The translations under genes were made by a program, and so were the position numbers. DNA of 64,000 bases from Catellatospora sichuanensis (GTDB lineage: Bacteria; Actinomycetota; Actinomycetes; Mycobacteriales; Micromonosporaceae), in assembly GCF_007483665.1 (NCBI RefSeq), contig NZ_VIQO01000002.1, positions 460,178 through 524,177 on the forward strand, read 5' to 3'. Below the pieces are notes generated by a model. It was not told the origin of the DNA and searched no databases. It saw nothing but the letters and a program-made list of their open reading frames with translations. This document shows positions 20,726 through 29,485 of the stretch, in pieces (within the stretch, counting starts at the first letter, position 1; every line of letters begins with the position of its first letter).

Positions 20726-21730
20726 TCAACGCTGGGCGAGGTGCGGTCGTGCCTCCTCCAGCGCGGAACGCAACGCGGCCGCGGCGGCAGGCGCCGCGCC
20801 GAGCGCGTCCAGTGCGAAAAGGCCCGCTCCCACCACCGGTGGCTGTGCCAGCACAGTCAACCGGGCCTTCGACGAGTGGGCCTTCACCCCCGCGTCCACG
20901 GCGTCCTGCAGCAACGGATGCCGGGCGCGCAGCACACCACCGCCCAGGACAACGGCATACGGTTCCTCCCTCAGCCCGAGCCGGTCCGCGGCAACCGTCA
21001 CCAATGACGTGATCTCGGTCGCCTGACGCGCCACCACGCGCCGGGCGACCTCGTCACCCTGCCCGGCGGCGGCGAACAGCACCTCGCTCAGCCCGATCAT
21101 CCGGTCCTCGCCGAGGCTGCCCAGGTGCAAGCCGGTGATCACATCGTTGACGGAGGCCTGCCCGAAGTGGGCCGCCACCGCCCCGGCCAGCGCCGTGGCC
21201 GGCCCACGACCGTCCTCGGCCCGCGCCGCATGCCACATTGCCAGCGAGGCCAGGTGCAGCCCGCCGCCCCAGTCGCCGGAGATCGGACCCAGCGCCGGGA
21301 ACCGGGCCGTGCGCCCGTCGGCGCTGCGGCCCACGCAGTTGATCCCGGCCCCGCACACCACCGCGATCGCGTCCGGGCTGTCGGTGCCCGCCCGCAGCAA
21401 CGCGAACGTGTCGTTGTCCAGCCGGTACGACTCCGCCCAGCCGGTCAGGGCGACCGCCTTCGCCGCCGCCTCGACCTCCTCGGACAGGTCGAGACCGGAC
21501 AGGTAGACCTCGGCGCGGGTGATGGGCACGGACGGGGGCATCTCGGCCGCCCGCAGCGCCGCGCCGACCAGCCGGTCCAACAGCGCCACCGCCGTGTCCA
21601 GGCCGATGACCTGCGGGCACGAGCCCGGCCCGCGGACGTAGCCGTGCACGTGCCCGTCCGAGTCGGCGAGCACCACGTCGGTTTTGGAGTTCCCGCCGTC
21701 GACGGCGATGAACAGCTCTGCCGGGCTCAT
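20726..21730 (-). CDS. BadF/BadG-type ATPase, probable N-acetylglucosamine kinase
   Basis: ASKHA-fold sugar kinase of 334 residues. The phosphate-1 loop is FIAVDGGNSKTDVVLADSDG, the phosphate-2/connect region is AIAVVCGAGINCVG, then GDWGGGLHLASLAMW and the adenosine motif AVVLGGGVLRARHP. The family phosphorylates N-acetylglucosamine or glucosamine, or acts as a generic sugar kinase. Third gene of a ROK regulator-GH4-kinase operon, consistent with uptake and use of a beta-linked (amino)sugar. Its ATG overlaps the TGA of a 16-codon mini-ORF that couples it to the GH4 gene. Exact sugar not proven. Confidence 0.82.
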   Translation of the reverse strand: MSPAELFIAVDGGNSKTDVVLADSDGHVHGYVRGPGSCPQVIGLDTAVALLDRLVGAALRAAEMPPSVPITRAEVYLSGLDLSEEVEAAAKAVALTGWAESYRLDNDTFALLRAGTDSPDAIAVVCGAGINCVGRSADGRTARFPALGPISGDWGGGLHLASLAMWHAARAEDGRGPATALAGAVAAHFGQASVNDVITGLHLGSLGEDRMIGLSEVLFAAAGQGDEVARRVVARQATEITSLVTVAADRLGLREEPYAVVLGGGVLRARHPLLQDAVDAGVKAHSSKARLTVLAQPPVVGAGLFALDALGAAPAAAAALRSALEEARPHLAQR

Positions 21731-21777
21731 GCCTTCGCCTCACTGCGCTGGTCGGCGCGGCCGGTCCGGGTGCTCAT
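21727..21777 (-). CDS. 16-codon coupling mini-ORF between GH4 and kinase genes (MIRU-like)
   Basis: ATG 21777 overlaps the GH4 stop as ATGA and encodes MSTRTGRADQRSEAKA, whose own TGA overlaps the kinase ATG as ATGA. The last 30 bases closely match the 68-bp repeat unit at 8535-8806 (ATGCCTTCxCCTCxCTGCGC on the plus strand), and the peptide end ADQRSEAKA parallels ADERSEEKA there. It is a single, shortened copy of the same element. Translation of the peptide is unproven. Confidence 0.65.
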   Translation of the reverse strand: MSTRTGRADQRSEAKA

Positions 21778-23033
21778 CGGGCCCAGGCCAGGTGCTGAGC
21801 GTTGGCGGCGAGCAGGCGCAGGGTCAGCGCCTCGGCGTGCTCGTGCTGGCCGATCAGCGGGTGGGCGAGCAGCGCGGCGTAGACGCGGTCGCGGCCGCCG
21901 TGCACCGCGGCGCGTACGGCCAGTTCCTCGTACGCGGCGACGCCGGAGATCAGGCCGGACAGTTCGGGGGCGACCGGCGGGGCCTGGACCGCCACCGGGC
22001 CGTCGCGGTCCACCCGGGCGCTGACCTCGATCACCGCGTCGTCGGGCAGGAACGGCAGGTGCCCGCCGTTGCGCAGGTTCACCGCATGCACCGCGCCGTC
22101 GCCGGTGAGCAGTGACGTGATCAGGCCGACGGCGGCCTCGGAGTAGAACGCCCCGCCCCGCTTGGCGAGCAGGTCCGGTTTGGTGGTCAGGGCCGGGTCG
22201 GCGTACATCTTCAGCAGCTCGGTCTCCATCTCGGCGACCTTCTGCCCGCGCGTCGGGGCGTCGCGCTCCTCCCGCACGACCTCGTCGTGGGCGTAGAAGT
22301 AGCGCAGGTAGTAGGACGGCACGTTGCCCAGCAGGCGCAGCAGCGACGGCGGCAGTTGCACCGGCCCGGCCAGCTCGGCCAGGTGGCCGGCGAGCAGCTC
22401 GGGCAGCCGGTCGACGCCGTCGACGTACGCGGCGCGCTCCCAGGTGAGGTGGTTCAGGCCGACGTGGTCGAGGGTGACCGCGCCCGGCTCGACGCCCAGC
22501 AGCGCGGCGAACCGGCGCTGGAAGCCGATGGCCACATTGCACAGGCCGACCGCCCTGTGCCCGGCGTCCAGCAGGGCGCGGGTGACGATGCCGACCGGGT
22601 TGGTGAAGTCGACGATCCACGCGCCGGGTGCGGCCAGCCGCGCGGCCCGCTCGGCCACGTCGAGCACGACCGGCACCGTGCGCAGCGCCTTGGCCAGGCC
22701 GCCCGCGCCGGTGGTCTCCTGCCCGACGCAGCCGCATTCGAGGGGGAAGGTCTCGTCGCTGATGCGGGCGTTCTGCCCGCCGACGCGCAGCTGGATGACG
22801 ACCACGGCGGCGTCGGCCAGCCCGGCGTCGAGGTCGGTGGTCCAGGTCAGCGTGCCGGGGTGGCCGTGGTGGGCCATCAGGCGGCGGGCGTACGGGCCGA
22901 TGACGTCCAGCCGCGACCCGGCCGGGTCGATCAGGCACAGCTCGGTGACGTCGAGGCTGCCGGCCAGCCGGGCGAACCCGTCGACCAGCTCGGGCGTGTA
23001 GGTGGAACCGCCACCCACGACTGCGATCTTCAT
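21774..23033 (-). CDS. Glycoside hydrolase family 4, probable 6-phospho-beta-glucosidase
   Basis: NAD+- and Mn2+-dependent hydrolase of 419 residues that cleaves 6-phosphorylated beta-glycosides by an oxidation-elimination mechanism. Visible are the N-terminal Rossmann motif KIAVVGGGSTYTPELVDGFA, the family signature IQLRVGGQNARISDETFPLE, the metal-binding Cys-Asn in GLCNVAIGFQRRF and DHVGLNHLTWE with its His. Length is normal. It lies between a ROK regulator and an N-acetylglucosamine-kinase-like gene, so the operon may process phosphorylated cellobiose- or chitobiose-type disaccharides. No PTS genes are in the window. Stop overlaps a coupling mini-ORF. Confidence 0.87.
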   Translation of the reverse strand: MKIAVVGGGSTYTPELVDGFARLAGSLDVTELCLIDPAGSRLDVIGPYARRLMAHHGHPGTLTWTTDLDAGLADAAVVVIQLRVGGQNARISDETFPLECGCVGQETTGAGGLAKALRTVPVVLDVAERAARLAAPGAWIVDFTNPVGIVTRALLDAGHRAVGLCNVAIGFQRRFAALLGVEPGAVTLDHVGLNHLTWERAAYVDGVDRLPELLAGHLAELAGPVQLPPSLLRLLGNVPSYYLRYFYAHDEVVREERDAPTRGQKVAEMETELLKMYADPALTTKPDLLAKRGGAFYSEAAVGLITSLLTGDGAVHAVNLRNGGHLPFLPDDAVIEVSARVDRDGPVAVQAPPVAPELSGLISGVAAYEELAVRAAVHGGRDRVYAALLAHPLIGQHEHAEALTLRLLAANAQHLAWAR

Positions 23034-23085
23034 TGCTGCTCTTCCGGTGAGGGGACGGGTGGTTCAGGCGGGTGGCGTCGCGGGC

Positions 23086-24294
23086 TCAGGCGGAGCGCGG
23101 GGCGGTGCCGGGGATCGGCCGGGCGTTCAGCGAGTCGACCAGGGATTCGCGCACCGACCGCAGGCCCGAGTCCATGGCGCCGAGCAGCACCGCGTCGTCG
23201 GTCAGCGCGGTCACCTCGACCGGGGTGCGCAGCGGGGTGTTGCGGTGGAACGCCTCGGTGACCAGGTCGCGCAGCCGCGCGCCGCCGGCTTGGGCGACCT
23301 CGCCGGCCAGCACCACCAGCGGCGGATCGACCAGCGCGGCGACCACGGCCAGCACGACCGCGATCCGGTCGGCCAGCGCGGCGAGGAAGTCGGCCGCCGC
23401 GGGGGAGTCCGCGCCGACGGCGTCGGCGACCATCTCCTCCGGGGTGGCCCCGGTGAAGCCGTGCGCCGCGCCGAGCGCCGCCACGGCCGGGCCGCCCGCC
23501 AGGCTCTGCAGGTCGCGGGGCTGCCCGGGGGCGGCCAGGCCGAGCGGCACGTAGCCGATCTCGCCCGCCCCGCCGGTCGCTCCGCGCAGCAGCGACGCGC
23601 CCAGGTCGATGGCGCAGCCCAGACCCGCGCCCAGCCAGAGCAGGGCGAAACTGCCGCTGCCCGCGGCCGCGCCGCGGTGCCGTTCGGCGATCGCCGCCAG
23701 GTTCACGTCGTTGTCCGCCTCGACGGTCACGCCCAGCGCGGCGGCCAGCTCGGGGACCACCCCTGGGCGGCCCCAGCCGGTGACGTCGATGTGCCGGATG
23801 GCGCCCGTGCCGGGGTCGTACGAGCCGGGCACGCCCAGGTGCAGGTGGGTGACGCGGTCGCGGCTCAGCCCGGCGCGGGCGCACAGGTCGCCGGCGATCG
23901 CCCGCACCGTGCCGACCGGGTCGCCGTCGGCCGGGTCGCTGGGGTACGCCGCGCGGGCCAGCACCGCTCCGCTGAGATCGCACAGCGCCGCCTCGAACGG
24001 GGCGTGTAACGTCTCGCTCACGTCCCGTACCGAGATCGCCAGCACCGTCGCTGCGGCCGGGTTGACCGCGTAAACCTCCGCATTGGGGCCGGGACCGCCG
24101 CTGGTGTGGCCCACGACGACCGCCAGCCCCGCCTCGGTGAGCGTGCGCAGCACGTCGGAGGTGGTCGGCTTGGACAGGCCGGTCAGCTCCCGCAGCTCGC
24201 CGCGGGTGAGCGTGCCCCGATCTATGAGCAGCGCCATGGTCGCGCTCTCGTTCATGGCCCGGAGCAGCTTGGACGAACCGGCGAGCCGTGCCAC
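23086..24294 (-). CDS. ROK family transcriptional regulator (NagC/XylR-like)
   Basis: Sugar-responsive regulator of 402 residues. The N-terminal winged helix (about 1-75: [34 protein letters not shown]) is followed by a ROK sugar-kinase-like domain with [42 protein letters not shown] and [12 protein letters not shown]. The classical ROK zinc-finger CxCGxxGC is absent, common in some actinobacterial members. GTG 24294 is chosen because GGAGGG lies five bases upstream; ATG 24309 is an alternative. First gene of the operon with GH4 and kinase, so it likely controls its own operon through the AT-rich site upstream. Confidence 0.85.
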   Translation of the reverse strand: MARLAGSSKLLRAMNESATMALLIDRGTLTRGELRELTGLSKPTTSDVLRTLTEAGLAVVVGHTSGGPGPNAEVYAVNPAAATVLAISVRDVSETLHAPFEAALCDLSGAVLARAAYPSDPADGDPVGTVRAIAGDLCARAGLSRDRVTHLHLGVPGSYDPGTGAIRHIDVTGWGRPGVVPELAAALGVTVEADNDVNLAAIAERHRGAAAGSGSFALLWLGAGLGCAIDLGASLLRGATGGAGEIGYVPLGLAAPGQPRDLQSLAGGPAVAALGAAHGFTGATPEEMVADAVGADSPAAADFLAALADRIAVVLAVVAALVDPPLVVLAGEVAQAGGARLRDLVTEAFHRNTPLRTPVEVTALTDDAVLLGAMDSGLRSVRESLVDSLNARPIPGTAPRSA

Positions 24295-24304
24295 GTGCCC
24301 TCCT

Positions 24305-24334
24305 CGCATAATAGGAAAGTAGGTTTACTATTGC
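24305..24334 (-). promoter_or_regulatory. AT-rich promoter/operator of the ROK-GH4-kinase operon
   Basis: In strongly GC-rich surroundings this 30-base stretch reads, on the minus strand, AATAG-TAAACCTACTTTCC-TATT, with outer arms AATAG/CTATT. It sits just upstream of the ROK start. The core ACTTTCCT recurs before the chitinase gene (53459-53484), suggesting a common regulator. Confidence 0.5.
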
Positions 24335-24408
24335 TGCGACAGTGGCCGCTGTCAAGTCGCGGGAGCGCCCCGGAAAACCGTGCGGCCGGTGCCACTAGTC
24401 TTGTTGTC

Positions 24409-25524
24409 GTGACTGCCGACTACGCCGATCAGCTCAAGAACCTTGACGCGACCATGCGCAACATCGAGTCCGTGCTCGACATCGCCCGGCTGCGCCGGGA
24501 CAAGGAGCGGCTCGAGGAGGCGGCCTCGGCCCCGGACCTGTGGGACGACCAGGCCAAGGCGCAGGAGGTCACCTCCCAGCTGGCGTACGCGACCGGTGAG
24601 ATCAACAGGCTGACCAAGCTGCGCGGGCGGATCGACGACGTCGCGGTGCTGATGGAGCTGGCCGAGGACGAGAACGACGCCTCCTCCATGGCCGAGGTCG
24701 GCACGGAGCTGACCTCGCTGGCCAAGGCGGTCGAGGAGCTGGAGGTGCGCACCCTGCTCTCCGGCGAGTACGACTCCCGTGAGGCACTGGTCGCCATCCG
24801 GGCGGGCGCGGGCGGCGTGGACGCGGCGGACTTCGCCGAGATGCTGCTGCGCATGTACCTGCGCTGGGCCGAGCGCCACGGCTACCAGACCGAGGTCTAC
24901 GACACCTCGTACGCGGAGGAGGCCGGTCTGAAGTCGGCCACGTTCGCGGTGAAGGCGCCGTACGCCTACGGCACGCTGTCGGTCGAGTCGGGCACCCACC
25001 GCCTGGTGCGCATCAGCCCGTTCGACAACCAGGGCCGCCGCCAGACCAGCTTCGCCGGGGTCGAGGTGCTGCCGGTGGTGGAGCAGACGGACCACATCGA
25101 CATCCCCGAGAACGAGATGAAGGTCGACGTCTACCGCTCCAGCGGTCCCGGCGGGCAGAGCGTCAACACGACCGACTCGGCGGTGCGCATCACGCACATC
25201 CCGACCGGCATCGTGGTGACCTGCCAGAACGAGAAGTCCCAGCTGCAGAACAAGGCCTCGGCGCTGCGCGTGCTGCAGGCCCGCCTGCTGGAGCGCAAGC
25301 GCCAGGAGGAGCGGGCCAAGATGGAGGGCCTGAAGACCGACGCGGCCGGTTCCTGGGGCGACCAGATGCGCTCGTACGTGCTGCACCCGTACCAGATGGT
25401 CAAGGATCTGCGCACCGAGTTCGAGACGGGCAACCCGTCGGCGGTCTTCGACGGCGAGATCGACAGCTTCGTCGAGGCCGGCATCCGCTGGCGCAAGCAG
25501 AACGAGCTGGAAGCCGCCGCCTGA
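24409..25524 (+). CDS. prfB: Peptide chain release factor 2
   Basis: Reads UGA and UAA stop codons. The 371-residue protein has the RF2 recognition tripeptide SPF in [19 protein letters not shown] and catalytic GGQ in [22 protein letters not shown] 24409 is chosen because TAGTCT (24396-24401) lies 7 bases before it with no Shine-Dalgarno, a leaderless arrangement; a longer frame upstream runs antisense through the ROK gene. The frame is continuous, so the programmed +1 frameshift of E. coli prfB is absent. prfB heads the conserved prfB-ftsE-ftsX-smpB-ssrA neighbourhood. Confidence 0.95.
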   Translation: MTADYADQLKNLDATMRNIESVLDIARLRRDKERLEEAASAPDLWDDQAKAQEVTSQLAYATGEINRLTKLRGRIDDVAVLMELAEDENDASSMAEVGTELTSLAKAVEELEVRTLLSGEYDSREALVAIRAGAGGVDAADFAEMLLRMYLRWAERHGYQTEVYDTSYAEEAGLKSATFAVKAPYAYGTLSVESGTHRLVRISPFDNQGRRQTSFAGVEVLPVVEQTDHIDIPENEMKVDVYRSSGPGGQSVNTTDSAVRITHIPTGIVVTCQNEKSQLQNKASALRVLQARLLERKRQEERAKMEGLKTDAAGSWGDQMRSYVLHPYQMVKDLRTEFETGNPSAVFDGEIDSFVEAGIRWRKQNELEAAA

Positions 25525-25543
25525 TCGGCTGAGTGAGTCCTGT

Positions 25544-25581
25544 TCCGCCCGGCTGTCCTCGCAGCCGGGCGGAGTTTCTTT
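25544..25581 (+). terminator. Intrinsic terminator after prfB
   Basis: TCCGCCCGGCTG (25544-25555) pairs perfectly with CAGCCGGGCGGA (25562-25573) around a six-base loop, followed by GTTTCTTT. Classic Rho-independent form 19 bases after the stop. Confidence 0.9.
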
Positions 25582-25734
25582 CATGTATGGACATCTCTGC
25601 GGCATCGCCCGCCCGGGTGAAGTGACTACTGTCGGTGACAGTTGATCACGGGCAGATCACGGAATTTTCCGGGAACATTCACGGCAATACCGGCATCTCA
25701 ACCCCTGCGGGCTTGGCGAAACGGCGACACCGCG

Positions 25735-25740
25735 TAGACT
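25735..25740 (+). promoter_or_regulatory. Predicted -10 element TAGACT of leaderless ftsE
   Basis: TAGACT ends seven bases before the ftsE GTG, and no Shine-Dalgarno lies between. This implies that transcription starts at or next to the start codon. Confidence 0.55.
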
Positions 25741-25747
25741 CTCCGCC

Positions 25748-26428
25748 GTGATTCGACTTGAGCACGTGACCAAGACCTACCCTAAGGCGTCCCGGCCCTC
25801 ACTGGACGACGTGTCGGTCTCGATCGAGAAGGGGGACTTCGTCTTCTTCATCGGTCCGTCCGGCTCCGGCAAATCAAGCATCGTCAAGCTCATGCTGCAC
25901 GAGATCAAGCCCAACAAGGGCAAGGTCATCGTGAACGGCAAAGAGATCAGCTCCATGCGGTCGTGGAAAATTCCCAGCTTCCGCCGCTCGATCGGCTGCG
26001 TCTTCCAGGACTTCCGCCTGCTGCCGAACAAGACGGCCTACGAGAACGTCGCGTTCGCACTCGAGGTCATCGGCAAGTCCAAGGCGGTCGCCCGCCGCGT
26101 GGTGCCGGAGGTGCTGGAGCTGGTCGGCCTCGGCGGCAAGGAGCACCGCTACCCGCACGAGCTGTCCGGTGGTGAGCAGCAGCGCGTCGCGGTGGCGCGC
26201 GCGTTCGTGAACCGGCCGCTGATCCTGCTGGCCGACGAGCCCACCGGTAACCTCGACCCGGACACCTCCATCGAGATCATGCGCCTGCTGGACCGGATCA
26301 ACCGGACCGGCACGACCGTCGTGATGGTCACCCACGACTCGAACATCGTCAACCAGATGCGCCGTCGCGTCATCGAGATCGAGGGCGGTCGGATCGTCCG
26401 CGACCAGGCCCGTGGTGTGTACGGCTGA
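25748..26428 (+). CDS. ftsE: Cell division ATP-binding protein FtsE
   Basis: ABC-type ATPase that with FtsX forms a type VII mechanotransmission complex activating peptidoglycan hydrolases at the septum. The 226-residue protein has Walker [12 protein letters not shown]-loop CVFQDFRLL, signature [15 protein letters not shown], Walker [14 protein letters not shown] and switch His in VTHDSN. GTG 25748 is supported by the TAGACT element just upstream. ftsX starts 64 bases after the stop. An M23 endopeptidase gene directly downstream of ftsX is the probable effector. Confidence 0.95.
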   Translation: MIRLEHVTKTYPKASRPSLDDVSVSIEKGDFVFFIGPSGSGKSSIVKLMLHEIKPNKGKVIVNGKEISSMRSWKIPSFRRSIGCVFQDFRLLPNKTAYENVAFALEVIGKSKAVARRVVPEVLELVGLGGKEHRYPHELSGGEQQRVAVARAFVNRPLILLADEPTGNLDPDTSIEIMRLLDRINRTGTTVVMVTHDSNIVNQMRRRVIEIEGGRIVRDQARGVYG

Positions 26429-26492
26429 GCCGACGTGCCACTGAGCCCCTGTCCCTGACGACTTGACCGTCTCCCCCGGAGGATTTCCCCCG

Positions 26493-27368
26493 ATGCGTGC
26501 GAAGTATGTCCTGGCCGAAATGCTGGTCGGGCTGTGGCGCAACGTCACGATGACCATCGCCATGATCATTACGATGATCGTGTCGCTCTCCATGCTCGGC
26601 GCCAGCCTGCTGATGTACATGCAGGTCGACGAGATGAAGGGCCACTACTACGAGCAGGTCGAGGTCTCCATCTACCTGGAGAAGTCGATCCAGGACGCGG
26701 AGCGGTCCGACATCAAGTCGAAGCTCGACAGCGACCCCTTGGTCAAGAACGTGCTCTGGGAGACCAAGGAGATGGCGTACGAGAACTTCAAGGCGCAGTT
26801 CCGCGACGCCCCCGACCTGGTCAACGCGATCGGCGCGGACGAGCTGCCGGAGTCGTTCCGGGTCGCGCTGCACGACCCGAAGAAGTTCGACCAGATCAAC
26901 GCCACCTACGCCGGCCTGCCCGGCGTAGACACGGTCGTGGACCAGCAGAAGCTGCTGCAGAAGATCTTCGACATCCTCGGCTCCATCCAGAACCTGTCGC
27001 TGGTCGTCGCGGGCTTCATGGGCCTTGCCGCACTGCTGCTGGTCGCCAACACCATCCAGGTCGCCGCGTACAGCAAGCGGCGCGAGGTCGCGGTCATGAA
27101 GCTGGTCGGCGCGTCGAACTGGTTCATCCAGGCGCCGTTCGTGCTCGAGGCGGTCTTCGCCGCCCTGCTGGGCTCGATCCTGGCCTGGGTGATGCTGGTC
27201 GTCGGCAAGGTCGTGCTGATCGACGGCAAGCTGGCCGCGCTGACCGACCTGCTGCTACCGGTGAGCTGGGGCAATGTCAACCTGATGCTGCCGATCCTGG
27301 CGGGCATCGGCTCGGTGGTCAGCGCCGTCACCGCCTGGGTGACCCTGCGCTTCTACATCCGCGTCTAG
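26493..27368 (+). CDS. ftsX: Cell division protein FtsX
   Basis: Membrane partner of FtsE, 291 residues. An N-terminal TM (VTMTIAMIITMIVSLSMLGA) is followed by an extracellular domain (about 50-165, with VEVSIYLEKSIQDAERSDIK) that contacts peptidoglycan hydrolases, then three TMs (LSLVVAGFMGLAALLLVANT, FVLEAVFAALLGSILAWVML and a C-terminal one ending RFYIRV). The cytosolic SKRREVAVMKLVGASNWFIQ segment is the FtsE-coupling motif. ATG 26493 follows GGAGGA by about ten bases; the longer frame from 26463 is not needed. Terminator follows. Confidence 0.94.
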   Translation: MRAKYVLAEMLVGLWRNVTMTIAMIITMIVSLSMLGASLLMYMQVDEMKGHYYEQVEVSIYLEKSIQDAERSDIKSKLDSDPLVKNVLWETKEMAYENFKAQFRDAPDLVNAIGADELPESFRVALHDPKKFDQINATYAGLPGVDTVVDQQKLLQKIFDILGSIQNLSLVVAGFMGLAALLLVANTIQVAAYSKRREVAVMKLVGASNWFIQAPFVLEAVFAALLGSILAWVMLVVGKVVLIDGKLAALTDLLLPVSWGNVNLMLPILAGIGSVVSAVTAWVTLRFYIRV

Positions 27369-27385
27369 TCGCGGCGACGCACGTC

Positions 27386-27420
27386 GACGGCCCGTCCCTT
27401 CGGGGGCGGGCCGTCACCTT
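27386..27420 (+). terminator. Intrinsic terminator after ftsX
   Basis: GACGGCCCG (27386-27394) pairs with CGGGCCGTC (27407-27415), with more pairs inside, followed by ACCTTTTC. Confidence 0.85.
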
Positions 27421-27509
27421 TTCTGCGCCACCCTGGTTGAATGTCGGTTTTGCCTGGAATCAGGGCATATGTCGGCAGTAGGGTGATCGGGACAGGCGAG
27501 GGAGGTCCC

Positions 27510-28751
27510 GTGCGCTGGCGATTCGTACAGGTGGTGTGCGCCCTGCTGACCGCGGTAACGGTCGGCCTGCCGGCGCACGCTGCCCCCGACGACCTCAAGC
27601 AGGACAAGAAGCGCGTCGACGCCGAACTGGCCAAGACCGGAGCGCTGCTGGAGGCGCTGTCCGCCAAGGCGCGTACCGCCGCCACGGAACTCGCCGAGGC
27701 CAACGCGGCCATGCCCGCCGCCCAGGAACGGATCGCCAAGACCCGGTCGGCCGTGGTGGTCGCCGAGACCAAGGCGGCATCCGCCCAGCGGCGCGCCGAC
27801 CAGGCCACCGCCGCCTGGGCCGTCACCGACCAGGCGTACCAGGCCTCGGTCCGGCAGGTCCAGGAGGGCCGGGACCGGTTCGCCCGGTTCGCCGTGGCCA
27901 CCCTGCACGGCTCCAACCTCACCGAGTTCAACGTGCTCATGGCAGCCACCCGGCCGCAGGAGTTCCTCGACCGCGGCAACTACATCGAACAGATCGCCCG
28001 CATCCGGCGCGACGCGATCGACGGCTTCGTCGCCGCCCGCCGGGCCTCGAAGCAGATCACCAGCGAGGCCGAGCTGAAGCGCCGGGAAGCCGCCGACGCG
28101 GCCCGCATCGCCCGCGCCGCCCTGCTGGCCGCGGAGAAGGCGCGCCAGGACGCCGAGCAGGCACGCCGCGACCTCGACACGCTCGCGGCGCGGCAGAAGA
28201 AGGCGATGGAGGCGGCGAAGGCCGAGAAGGCCGAGGTCCAGCGGCACTACCAGGAGGTCAAGGAGCAGAGCGAGCGCATCGCCGACGAACTGCGGGTCTG
28301 GGAGGGGCAGTACGGCAAGTTCGTGCCGATCCTTCGCCCCGGGGCGAAGTTCCTCATGCCGACGAAGGGCTGGAAGTCCAGTGACTTCGGCAACCGCTTC
28401 GACCCGTACTACGGCGTCTGGCAGTTGCATGCCGGGGTCGACATCGCCGCGGGCGGCGGCCAGCCCATCTTCGCGGCGGCGGGCGGCACGGTCAGCAGCG
28501 CCGGCTGGCTCGGCGGATACGGCAACTACACCTGCCTCACCCATGGCAAGTCCGGCGGCAAGGTGATCTCCACCTGCTACGCCCACCAGTCGAAGATCCT
28601 GGTGAAGGTCGGCGACAAGATCCGCGGCGGCCAGCTCATCGGCCGCGTCGGCACCACCGGCGCCTCCACCGGCTACCACCTCCACTTCGAGGTCCGCCAG
28701 AACGGCAACCCCGTCCAACCCCTCACCTGGCTCCCCGGCTGCCTCTGCTGA
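27510..28751 (+). CDS. Secreted M23 peptidoglycan endopeptidase with N-terminal coiled coil (EnvC/RipC-like)
   Basis: A 413-residue exported protein. GTG 27510 follows GGGAGGT and gives a clean signal peptide (MRWRFVQVVCALLTAVTVGL, cleavage near PAHAA). Residues about 25-270 are Ala/Glu/Lys/Arg-rich coiled coil (LKQDKKRVDAELAKTGALL, AARIARAALLAAEKARQDAE). The LytM domain (about 300-413) has zinc ligands in HAGVDIA and GYHLHFEV, so it appears catalytically intact. A coiled-coil plus M23 protein directly after ftsEX fits the known class of FtsEX-regulated hydrolases or activators; direct interaction is inference. In mycobacteria the FtsEX partner RipC is NlpC/P60, encoded apart. Confidence 0.9.
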   Translation: MRWRFVQVVCALLTAVTVGLPAHAAPDDLKQDKKRVDAELAKTGALLEALSAKARTAATELAEANAAMPAAQERIAKTRSAVVVAETKAASAQRRADQATAAWAVTDQAYQASVRQVQEGRDRFARFAVATLHGSNLTEFNVLMAATRPQEFLDRGNYIEQIARIRRDAIDGFVAARRASKQITSEAELKRREAADAARIARAALLAAEKARQDAEQARRDLDTLAARQKKAMEAAKAEKAEVQRHYQEVKEQSERIADELRVWEGQYGKFVPILRPGAKFLMPTKGWKSSDFGNRFDPYYGVWQLHAGVDIAAGGGQPIFAAAGGTVSSAGWLGGYGNYTCLTHGKSGGKVISTCYAHQSKILVKVGDKIRGGQLIGRVGTTGASTGYHLHFEVRQNGNPVQPLTWLPGCLC

Positions 28752-28869
28752 CCTGTGCTGCCGGCGTCCGCCTTCGCGGTCGCGGGGTGAGGCGCTATCT
28801 CGATCGCGGTTCGGTCTTGGTCATCGGTAGCATTGTCGGGTTGCCGTGATCGAGGAGAGGAGGGCCGTC

Positions 28870-29346
28870 ATGCCGCGGGAGAAGGGCCGCAAGGTCATCG
28901 CGTCGAACCGCAAGGCGTACCACGACTACACCATCCTCGAGACCTTCGAGGCGGGTATCGCCCTGATGGGCACCGAGGTGAAGTCGCTGCGGGCCGGGCG
29001 GGCGTCGCTGGTCGACGCGTTCGGCCAGGAACGTGACGGGGAGATCTACCTGCACGCGCTGCACATTCCGGAGTACGCCATGGGCACGTGGACCAACCAC
29101 GCGCCGCGGCGTACCCGCAAGCTGCTGCTCAAGCAGAAGGAGATCATTCACCTGCTCACCAAGACCCGCGAGGGCGGCCTGACCATGATCCCGCTGTCCA
29201 TGTACTTCAAGGACGGCTGGGCCAAGGTCGAGATCGGGCTGGCGCGCGGTAAGAAGACCTACGACAAGCGCCAGGACATCGCCAAGCGGGACTCCGACCG
29301 GGAGATCAGCCGTGAGCTCGGCCGCCGCGCCAAGGGCATGCGCTAG
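28870..29346 (+). CDS. smpB: SsrA-binding protein SmpB
   Basis: RNA-binding partner of tmRNA in trans-translation. The 158-residue protein starts [20 protein letters not shown] and shows the family motifs [40 protein letters not shown] and a basic C-terminal tail ([19 protein letters not shown]) that enters the decoding centre. ATG 28870 has a long purine-rich ribosome-binding site (GAGGAGAGGAGGG); GTG 28846 is in frame but less likely. The tmRNA gene itself lies 3.6 kb downstream, separated by the CBM2-type genes. Confidence 0.95.
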   Translation: MPREKGRKVIASNRKAYHDYTILETFEAGIALMGTEVKSLRAGRASLVDAFGQERDGEIYLHALHIPEYAMGTWTNHAPRRTRKLLLKQKEIIHLLTKTREGGLTMIPLSMYFKDGWAKVEIGLARGKKTYDKRQDIAKRDSDREISRELGRRAKGMR

Positions 29347-29485
29347 GGCCAGCGCCGGCCAGGAGTGACGTCGCACACCGGCCGCATCCGGCCGCCATGG
29401 CAGCCGCACTCGAGACGGCGGTCGCCATGGCACAGTCGGATGGCCGATCGCGGACGCGAGCGTCGGGGCGGTAGCCTCGCGGTTC

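Noticed and set aside
24106..24408. N-terminal extension of prfB
   Set aside because: The extension is antisense to the ROK gene and lacks RF2 homology; the start at 24409 has a promoter element just upstream.
24409..24500. Programmed frameshift in prfB
   Set aside because: The frame is continuous with no early in-frame TGA, so the E. coli-type autoregulatory frameshift is absent.
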